NCBI GenBank assembly: GCA_027489415.1
Contig: JAIXZU010000120.1
Location: 1 to 11,609, forward strand
Source of the DNA: Alphaproteobacteria bacterium
GTDB taxonomy: Bacteria > Pseudomonadota > Alphaproteobacteria > UBA2136 > UBA6156
DNA: 11,609 nt
Direction: 5' to 3'
The notes under the pieces: generated by a model
The model's database searches: none
The model's input: the letters and a program-made list of their open reading frames with translations, nothing else
Told to the model about the DNA's origin: nothing
Position numbers and translations under genes: made by a program
Shown: piece by piece, positions 6,765 through 11,609 of the stretch
Layout of the letters: the number at the start of each line of letters is the position of its first letter
Position numbering within the stretch: the stretch's first letter is position 1

Positions 6765-7196
6765 TTAACTGGCATCGAACAACCCCTCCGCCGCCAGCTT
6801 CTGTTTCAAGGCTTCCAACTGTTGCATCAGCGCGCCCAGTCCGGCGGGCTCAAGGCTGTCCACCATCAGCTGGTAACTGCTGCGTTGGGCGTAAGTGGTC
6901 AGCTTGCCTTTCGCCACCACCAGCGTGCCGTTGGTGGGAATATTCGCCCAGCGCGCCACGGTGCTGCGCCACGCCACGCCGTTAATCACGGCACCTTCAT
7001 CCTTAATATCAAAATAGAAATGTCCGGAGGAATGCAGCTTACCACCGCTCACTTCCCCCTGGACCGCCACACGGCCAAACCCGCCCTCCAAACGGGCTTT
7101 CACGGCAGCCGCCAGTTGGGAAACACTCAACGGCACCGCCTCGGCAACGGCTGGCGCTCCGCTCTCCTCTCCCCCGCGGGAAAAGAGGTCGGGCAT
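6765..7196 (-). CDS. xseA: Exodeoxyribonuclease VII large subunit, N-terminal OB-fold part ending at an in-frame TAA
   Basis: This 143-residue stretch is the N-terminal part of XseA: the OB-fold that binds single-stranded DNA (about 22-116), with QGEVSGGKLHSSGHFYFDIK (46-65), GVAWR (73-77) and SYQLMVDSLEPAG (107-119), then the linker ALKQKLAAEGLFDAS. The TAA (6765-6767) replaces the residue that normally lies between FDxx and the K-(R/K)-x-LP motif opening the catalytic domain; the frame continues with exactly that motif. So one nonsense codon splits an otherwise normal gene; the two parts together give about 420 residues, in the usual range. Start at 7196 (MPDLFSR) is preferred to an upstream ATG at 7235 because alphaproteobacterial XseA typically opens this way. 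It begins 1 nt after the M16 stop. The partner gene xseB is not in the window. Confidence 0.85.
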   Translation of the reverse strand: MPDLFSRGGEESGAPAVAEAVPLSVSQLAAAVKARLEGGFGRVAVQGEVSGGKLHSSGHFYFDIKDEGAVINGVAWRSTVARWANIPTNGTLVVAKGKLTTYAQRSSYQLMVDSLEPAGLGALMQQLEALKQKLAAEGLFDAS

Positions 7197-7197
7197 A

Positions 7198-8589
7198 TTA
7201 TTCTGCGTCGAGTGCTTTACCATTACCGACAACAACCAGTGTCATGTCTCCGGGCCGGATGAGCTTCTTCGCCACCCGTTGAATGTCCTCACGCGTCACC
7301 GCGGCAATCTTGCGCGGCCAGTCGTTCAGGTAGGTACGCGGCAGGTTTTCGCTCTGCATCATCGCCATCATGTTTAAAAGCTTGGCGTTGCTGTCCAACC
7401 GCAGCGGGAAACTCCCCACCAGATAAGCCTTGGCATCCTCAAATTCCTCCTTGGTCACCGGCTCGTCCCGTATCAGGTTCAGGTGCTTGCGCACAAGGCC
7501 CAAGGCCTTGGCCACCGTGTCATTCCCCGTCGCAAGGCTTACATAAAACATCCCGGCATGGGGCAGCGGCGCGTTCACGCTGTTCACGCCGTAGGCCAGC
7601 CCGTGCTTTTCGCGTACGTCGGCTCCAAGGCGGCTGGTCAGCACCCCACCACCCAGAATCTCATTCATCACCAGCATGGCGTAAAAATCGGGGTCGGTGC
7701 GCGGCAGGCCCAGCTGTCCCAGCAGCACGGTGCCTTGCGGTACGTCCATCTGTTTACGGATAATCGTCGGCGGCACCACCGCAGGCACATCCCGCATCAC
7801 CGCGCGCTCGGTGCCAGCAGGCACGTCACCAAGGGTGCGGTCCAGCAACTCGGCCAGCGCGTCGGGGCTAATGTCTCCCACCACCGCAATCATCATGTTC
7901 GCTTTCGTAAAGCGCATATGCCACTGGCGGGCGTCATCCGGCGTCAAGGCACTCACCGTCTCAAGCGTACCCTCACCACTGTTGGCATAGGCATGGCTGC
8001 CGTAAATCGCGGGCCGGAACAAACGCCACGCCACACTGCTCGGCTCTTCGTCCCCCTGCCGGATGTCCGCCATCATCGCGTCGCGCATCCGCGCCACCGC
8101 ATCGGCATCAAAACGCGGCTTGGTAATCGCAAGGCCCATCAGTTCAAAGGCGCGCTCCTTGTGCTCGGTCAGGGTAGTCAGGTTGATGCTCAAATCCTGC
8201 GTATCGGTGCTGGCACCAAACCGTGCACCAATCGCGTCCAGCTCTTCACGGAACTGCCGAGCGTCATAGGGGCCGGCCCCTTCATCCATCAACGCGGCGG
8301 TCAGGTGGGCCAGCCCGCGCTTGTCCTCGGTTTCCAGCATCGCACCGGCACGGAAATTAATCTCCACACTCACCATCGGCAGGTTCGGCGCCCGAATCAG
8401 CCACGCAGTCAATCCCTTAGGGGTCACAACCTCCTCAATCTCGGCGGTCCGGAAAGCCGCAGCTGTCTCACTCACATCCCGTACATCCGCCTGCACATCT
8501 GCCATACCGCTCACTCCTAACATCATTATAATTGCACCAAAACGGGCCACCACCGGCCTTAAATCTGAAATTTTCCAAAGCTTAATCAT
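7198..8589 (-). CDS. M16 family peptidase homologue lacking the zinc-binding motif
   Basis: The 463-residue protein has a signal peptide-like N-terminus (about 10-35) and the two-lobed M16 fold, so it is probably periplasmic. M16 peptidases bind zinc through HxxEH; here the equivalent position reads GLAHLTAALMDEGA (92-105), keeping only H95 and replacing E and the second H by Ala98 and Ala99. This matches the non-catalytic partner subunits of M16B pairs, in which an active and an inactive protein form a heterodimer. Such pairs are usually encoded side by side, but the neighbour upstream here is a divergent methyltransferase, so no active partner is in the window. The second lobe ends with SFPLRLDSNAKLLNMM and a final VVVGNGKAL strand. 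It heads the - strand unit with xseA 1 nt downstream. Start at 8589 retains the signal peptide; its Shine-Dalgarno is weak (GGGGG). Confidence 0.9.
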   Translation of the reverse strand: MIKLWKISDLRPVVARFGAIIMMLGVSGMADVQADVRDVSETAAAFRTAEIEEVVTPKGLTAWLIRAPNLPMVSVEINFRAGAMLETEDKRGLAHLTAALMDEGAGPYDARQFREELDAIGARFGASTDTQDLSINLTTLTEHKERAFELMGLAITKPRFDADAVARMRDAMMADIRQGDEEPSSVAWRLFRPAIYGSHAYANSGEGTLETVSALTPDDARQWHMRFTKANMMIAVVGDISPDALAELLDRTLGDVPAGTERAVMRDVPAVVPPTIIRKQMDVPQGTVLLGQLGLPRTDPDFYAMLVMNEILGGGVLTSRLGADVREKHGLAYGVNSVNAPLPHAGMFYVSLATGNDTVAKALGLVRKHLNLIRDEPVTKEEFEDAKAYLVGSFPLRLDSNAKLLNMMAMMQSENLPRTYLNDWPRKIAAVTREDIQRVAKKLIRPGDMTLVVVGNGKALDAE

Positions 8590-8646
8590 TCAAACCCCCA
8601 TGGACACACGCCAAGCGCGGGCGTATCCTATCCGAAACCAACCGCC

Positions 8647-9345
8647 ATGGCCAGCGACGATCCACCTGAGCCCGCACACAACCAACGAATGAGAGTCCAC
8701 TCGCGCATGAAACTCGGTTTTTGGGAGCGCCTCTACGTCAACAGCCCCGTCCGCCACTACGTCCAGCGCCCGCTGGAACTCTGGCTGCTGCGCCGCATCG
8801 CCCCCATTCCCTCTGGTGCCCATGTGCTGGAAATCGGCTGCGGCAACGGCGGCGGGCTGCACCATATCGCCCTGAATCACAACCCCGCCAGCGTGACGGG
8901 CGTGGACCTCGACCCCGCCCAAGTCAACCGCGCCCGCCGCCGCCTCTCCAACCTGCCCATCCCCTACAATGTCATTCCCGCCAGCGCCGAGTCCGTCCCC
9001 CTCCCCGCCCATACGTATGACGTCCTCCTCTCCATCGGCTGCCTCCACCACGTCCCGAACTGGCGCGAAGCCGTCGCCGAATGCGCCCGCCTGCTGCGTC
9101 AGGGCGGCCTTATCTATGCCTTCGAATTCTACTCCCCCTTCCTTAACTTACCCATTATCCGCCACCTTTTTCCCCACCCGAAACGCCGCTTCACCCAGCC
9201 GGAACTCGCCGAGGAACTCGCGCGCCACGGCTTCACCCTCCTCGGCACCAGCCCCAAATTGAACAATCCGGTCAAACGCTGGCTCGCCTCCTACGCCAGC
9301 CTCTCGGTCCACCGCCTCACCATCACCGCCCCGGAATACGACTAA
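8647..9345 (+). CDS. Class I SAM-dependent methyltransferase (type 11 domain)
   Basis: The 232-residue protein has a Rossmann-type methyltransferase core: motif I VLEIGCGNGGG (60-70), the acidic residue after strand 2 in VTGVDLD (83-89), ASAESVPLP (112-120), and motif IV-like YDVLLSIGCLHHV (124-136), then a strand pair at the end. Substrate is unknown; small-molecule, quinone or lipid methylation are all possible, and the basic N-terminal helix with PRxx-like VNSPVRHYVQRPLELWLLRR might touch a membrane. The true start is uncertain. ATGs at 8647, 8689 and 8707 are in frame; the protein core begins at MKLGFWERLY (8707), with a weak GAGAG 11 nt upstream, and the first 20 residues look unconserved. 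It is divergent from the M16 gene with a 57-bp shared upstream region, and converges on the transporter pair across repeat copy 2. Confidence 0.9.
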   Translation: MASDDPPEPAHNQRMRVHSRMKLGFWERLYVNSPVRHYVQRPLELWLLRRIAPIPSGAHVLEIGCGNGGGLHHIALNHNPASVTGVDLDPAQVNRARRRLSNLPIPYNVIPASAESVPLPAHTYDVLLSIGCLHHVPNWREAVAECARLLRQGGLIYAFEFYSPFLNLPIIRHLFPHPKRRFTQPELAEELARHGFTLLGTSPKLNNPVKRWLASYASLSVHRLTITAPEYD

Positions 9346-9364
9346 CCATCGAATCATTATCCCG

Positions 9365-9576
9365 CGCGCAGCGCTCTACTTGGCGCGGCGCATGGCCGCA
9401 AGGCCATAACCCCAAAAGCGCCAACCCCGATACGGGAGCATCAATGCCGCAGGCATAAGCCCCCGCGCACGTGGCTATAAACGGTCATCCGGATAACGTT
9501 TTGGCGGGGCGCCTAATACATAAAGAGTATTTAAGACCCGCCAAAACTTATCCGGGGGCCGTTTTAGCCCGTGCCC
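9365..9576. repeat. Structured intergenic repeat, copy 2
   Basis: Second copy of the element at 4496-4706, in the same orientation. Part A is kept: TTGGCGC (9380-9386) with GCGCCAA (9418-9424) around ATGGCC-GCAA-GGCCAT (9392-9407). Part C is kept: GCACG/CGTGC (9467-9471, 9570-9574), GGCTATAAACGG/CCGTTTTAGCC (9473-9484, 9559-9569; one bulged T), CCGGATAA/TTATCCGG (9489-9496, 9548-9555, now perfect), TTTTGGCGGG/CCCGCCAAAA (9499-9508, 9537-9546) and AATAC/GTATT (9515-9531). It begins 19 nt after the methyltransferase stop and ends 14 nt before the end of the convergent transporter gene. No target-site duplication is evident at either copy. Confidence 0.9.
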
Positions 9577-9590
9577 TTCCCGAAGGAATA

Positions 9591-10472
9591 TTAAGCCGCC
9601 CCCACAGCCACCAACACTGCTCCGGCTAACAGCGCCAACCCACCCCAGATACTCGTCCGCTCACCATGATAATAATAGCCATGAATCGCCAGCCATAACG
9701 TCGAAAGCATCGTAATCGCCCCCACATACCCGGGGTTGGGCGCCAGCGCCAGCGTCACAAGGAACAAGCTCAAACTCGCCACCAGCAACGCCCCGAATCC
9801 GGCACTGAGGATCATCTCGCGCCGGCTCGGCCGCGCAAACCCGCGCCAGGACTTGCTCATCACCAAACTCGTCACACTCCCCACCGTGGTCGTCACGGTC
9901 AGGAACGCCGCCGCACTGCCAATCACTTCGGGAATGGTCACGGCGGTGCTGTTCAGGCTCATCTTCGCCACCACATCACCAATCGCCAGCAGCGCCGCCA
10001 CCGGTATCACCGCTACAATCGCCACCCAGCTCGCATCCTGCCGCCGCATCCCGAACAACGCCCCCGTGCACAGCACAAATCCGGTCATCACCAGCACACC
10101 GCGCCATGGCTCAACCAGCAAGCCCTGCAGGCTGCTCGGGTCCAGCAACGCCCAAATCACAAACCCCATCAGCATCTTGATGGGAATGTACAAGGACGCC
10201 AACCGCCCGCCATGCTTGGACGCCGCATTAAACAAAAGAACGTCCGAGAACGCGATCAGCACCCCCATGCACGCCGCCACCCCGTAAAAACTCAGCGCAC
10301 TCGGCCACGGCAAAAGGATGGCCGCAGCCAGCGCCAGCGGTATCACCCCCGCCGTACGCAGCACCACCAACCGCCCGCCGTCGAGGTTGGCCCAGTGGTT
10401 GAACCCCACAATCAAGGCCCCGCAAAAACTGAATCCCAGTGCCAGTAGCGGCCATACATGTTCCATAATCAT
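9591..10472 (-). CDS. EamA/DMT-type multi-helix transporter-like protein, second of a tandem pair
   Basis: The 293-residue protein has about ten predicted membrane helices in two halves, as in the drug/metabolite transporter (EamA) superfamily. It is a clear paralogue of the gene just upstream: FYGVAACMGVLIAF and ASKHGGRLASLYIPIK (84-99) align with FYGAAMFGGVAMII and ANKHNGRVAILHMPLK there, and both end with ALAPNPGYV/VLGPSPAYV-type segments. The substrate cannot be inferred. Start codons at 10472 and 10466 are both possible. TTAGGAG overlaps the stop of the upstream gene, giving a spacer of about 4 nt to the first ATG and 10 nt to the second. The genes are 7 nt apart and surely co-transcribed and translationally coupled. 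The end lies next to repeat copy 2. Confidence 0.75.
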   Translation of the reverse strand: MIMEHVWPLLALGFSFCGALIVGFNHWANLDGGRLVVLRTAGVIPLALAAAILLPWPSALSFYGVAACMGVLIAFSDVLLFNAASKHGGRLASLYIPIKMLMGFVIWALLDPSSLQGLLVEPWRGVLVMTGFVLCTGALFGMRRQDASWVAIVAVIPVAALLAIGDVVAKMSLNSTAVTIPEVIGSAAAFLTVTTTVGSVTSLVMSKSWRGFARPSRREMILSAGFGALLVASLSLFLVTLALAPNPGYVGAITMLSTLWLAIHGYYYHGERTSIWGGLALLAGAVLVAVGAA

Positions 10473-10479
10473 CTCTCTC

Positions 10480-11379
10480 CTAAGCGACCAATATCATCAA
10501 ACCGATAGCCGCCAGCACCACCACGGTACCGGCAATCGGGTTGGCATCATCCTTAATCCCGGCCCAGCGGTGGTACACCAGCAACCACACCGGCGTCAGC
10601 AGCAGCACCATACTCACGTATGCGGGGCTGGGCCCCAGCACCAGCGCCATGAAGAAACACACCTGGTTGGCGGTTCCGCCCATAGCGGCACGGAAACTCG
10701 CCTGCAACAGTTTTTTATTAAACAGCGGCAGCTCGGGCTTGGGCCGCCACGGCCATACCAGCAGGCTCACCACCGCACTGGTCGTCGCCACCACGAACAG
10801 GAACACCACCAGCCGGTCTTGCAACATCTCGGGCTGGATCGCCAGCCGCGCCAGAATATCCCCCATCGCGTACACCGCCACCACCGGCAGCACGGCACGG
10901 AAACTGCTCCAGCTCACGTCGTTTTTCCGGAATTCCGCCAGCGCCCCAACCATCAGCGCAAGGCACGCCACCACACCCAGCGTCACCAGCGGCTTGTCAA
11001 ACACATGCGCCCGCGCCACGGGGTCAATCGCCACCCACGCCGCAAACACCACCACGGCTTTCAGCGGCATGTGCAGGATAGCCACACGGCCGTTGTGCTT
11101 GTTGGCCAGCTCGTTCTGAATCGTGAAGCCGATGATCATCGCCACGCCCCCAAACATCGCCGCGCCATAAAACATCATATCATCGGGCCACACTTCCAGC
11201 ATGGAAAGCGGGAACCAGAACGCCGCCGCCATCGCCATCCGCCAGAAATTCAGCCGGAACCCCTCCTGCTTGGCGCGGCGGTTCACTTCAACATTCTGGG
11301 CGGAAAGCAAACTGCTGGCCAGCGCCAGCACCAACCACAACCAGCTGGAACTCAGTAAATAGGAAGGAGCATCTAACAT
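10480..11379 (-). CDS. EamA/DMT-type multi-helix transporter-like protein, first of a tandem pair
   Basis: The 299-residue protein has about ten hydrophobic helices and an EamA/DMT-like layout with a C-terminal half containing NQVCFFMALVLGPSPAYVSM (238-257). The motif NKHNGRVAILHMPLK (93-107) is shared with its downstream paralogue. Between the halves lies a short charged loop (RKNDVSW, 151-157; RRQDASW in the paralogue). Members of this superfamily move amino acids, nucleotides or other small metabolites across the inner membrane; which one applies here is unknown. Two dissimilar adjacent paralogues could form a heterodimer, as in paired SMR transporters, but this is inference. The ATG at 11379 has a G-run (GGGGG) only 2 nt upstream, so the true Shine-Dalgarno is unclear. 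It is the first gene of the pair; its promoter should lie in 11380-11450. Confidence 0.75.
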   Translation of the reverse strand: MLDAPSYLLSSSWLWLVLALASSLLSAQNVEVNRRAKQEGFRLNFWRMAMAAAFWFPLSMLEVWPDDMMFYGAAMFGGVAMIIGFTIQNELANKHNGRVAILHMPLKAVVVFAAWVAIDPVARAHVFDKPLVTLGVVACLALMVGALAEFRKNDVSWSSFRAVLPVVAVYAMGDILARLAIQPEMLQDRLVVFLFVVATTSAVVSLLVWPWRPKPELPLFNKKLLQASFRAAMGGTANQVCFFMALVLGPSPAYVSMVLLLTPVWLLVYHRWAGIKDDANPIAGTVVVLAAIGLMILVA

Positions 11380-11506
11380 TCCCCCAATCTATCCCTAAAC
11401 ACCCAAAAAGATAGTAGTCCCCGCCAATTTCACCCACGCCTCAGCTTTCATGCAACATTTACCCCCTTCCGCCCCGCAGCCCTCAACTCCCAGCGCCCCA
11501 GCGCTT

Positions 11507-11574
11507 CCTTTTTGCAATATGAGGACGTCCGCGAAGCGAGTACATCCGTCGCGCAAGCGCATAGTGCAAAGGGG
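11507..11574. other. Branched hairpin, possible structured repeat or RNA
   Basis: CCTTTTTGCA (11507-11516) pairs with TGCAAAGGGG (11565-11574), ten pairs of which two are G.T. Inside, CGC-GAA-GCG (11530-11538) and CGC-GCAA-GCG (11550-11559, a GNRA tetraloop) form two small hairpins. GGACGT (11523-11528) faces ACATCC (11542-11547) with one mismatch. The layout suggests a branched RNA-like fold rather than a terminator. No second copy is in this window, and it is unrelated in sequence to the 4496/9365 repeat. Confidence 0.4.
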
Positions 11575-11587
11575 GATAGGATCTAAA

Positions 11588-11609
11588 GGAAAGGGGTCCC
11601 ACCCTTTCC
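11588..11609. other. Perfect 8-bp hairpin at the window edge
   Basis: GGAAAGGG (11588-11595) pairs with CCCTTTCC (11602-11609) around GTCCCA. It resembles the hairpin at 13-35 in having a purine-rich left arm with a G-run, TCCC(A) in the loop and a C-run right arm. The window ends with its last base, so what follows cannot be seen. Confidence 0.45.

Larger units (their letters stand above)
11380..11609. other. Gene-free right end with hairpins
   Basis: I see no credible gene in these 230 bp. The part next to the transporter gene is C-rich on the + strand and should hold the promoter of the transporter pair, though no convincing -35/-10 pair stands out. From about 11505 the sequence becomes strongly foldable, described separately. 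Confidence 0.5.

Noticed and set aside
6765..6767. TAA in xseA as a reassigned or recoded sense codon
   Set aside because: TAA is used as the ordinary stop by several genes here (for example at the ends of the 58-504, waaA, lpxK, M16 and methyltransferase genes), and no recoding signal is visible.
7483..8520. Long open frame on the + strand opposite the M16 gene
   Set aside because: Its His/Arg/Gln-rich translation has no family features and exactly mirrors the well-supported M16 reading frame; it is an antisense by-product of high GC and biased codons.
4496..9576. The two direct repeats as ends of a composite transposon or genomic island
   Set aside because: The 4.7 kb between them carries only ordinary chromosomal genes with no transposase or integrase, and no target duplications are seen. 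Recombination between the copies could still delete the segment.
10318..11358. Long open frame on the + strand opposite the transporter pair
   Set aside because: It spans the junction of two coupled membrane-protein genes on the other strand and gives a His/Gln/Arg-rich low-complexity product.
1..11609. CRISPR array, tRNA, rRNA, toxin-antitoxin or phage-defence genes
   Set aside because: No short regularly spaced repeats, no tRNA cloverleaf or rRNA-like stretch, and no protein of such families was found on reading both strands.

Overview
This window is a bacterial chromosomal segment of high GC content. It is packed with ordinary household and envelope genes and shows no phage, transposase, CRISPR array, tRNA or rRNA. 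The lipid A/Kdo genes (waaA, lpxK, a DUF374 acyltransferase) mark a Gram-negative bacterium. Their order, and the style of the XseA and M16 proteins, suggest an alphaproteobacterium. That placement is inference from gene content, not a phylogeny.

Layout on the + strand: a small four-helix membrane protein (58-504) preceded by a 9-bp hairpin and closed by a clean intrinsic terminator (512-543). Next comes a membrane protein with a Lys/Ala/Pro tail and a His/Cys cluster (635-1336), then an LPS block: DUF374 acyltransferase (1379-2029), waaA/kdtA (2042-3322) and lpxK (3461-4477). On the - strand, a tightly packed unit is read from 8589 down to 4716: a zinc-motif-less M16 peptidase homologue, xseA, an M23 (LytM-type) endopeptidase and a small membrane protein. 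The 1-nt gap, ATGA overlap and 19-nt gap between them suggest one transcript. Diverging from it is a SAM-dependent methyltransferase (+, 8647-9345). The right side holds two tandem paralogous ten-helix transporter-like proteins of EamA/DMT type (-, 11379 down to 9591), then about 230 bp of gene-free, hairpin-rich DNA.

The two most notable things are not ordinary genes. First, a ~212-bp element occurs twice (4496-4706 and 9365-9576), about 91% identical by hand count. Each copy nearly fills the gap between two convergent genes. It folds into three hairpins, one with a GCAA tetraloop and one a ~107-nt near-perfect hairpin. Two differences between copies preserve pairing in that hairpin (G-C to A-T, and G.T to A-T), which points to selection on a folded RNA or DNA form. 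Second, xseA is broken by a single in-frame TAA exactly between the OB-fold domain and the catalytic domain, with both halves otherwise intact.

The LPS genes work together: LpxK phosphorylates the lipid A disaccharide, WaaA adds Kdo, and the DUF374 protein probably adds an acyl chain. The M16 and M23 proteins carry signal peptides and should act in the periplasm. The + strand looks C-rich across genes of both orientations, which suggests replication-strand skew with the - strand as the leading-strand sequence.
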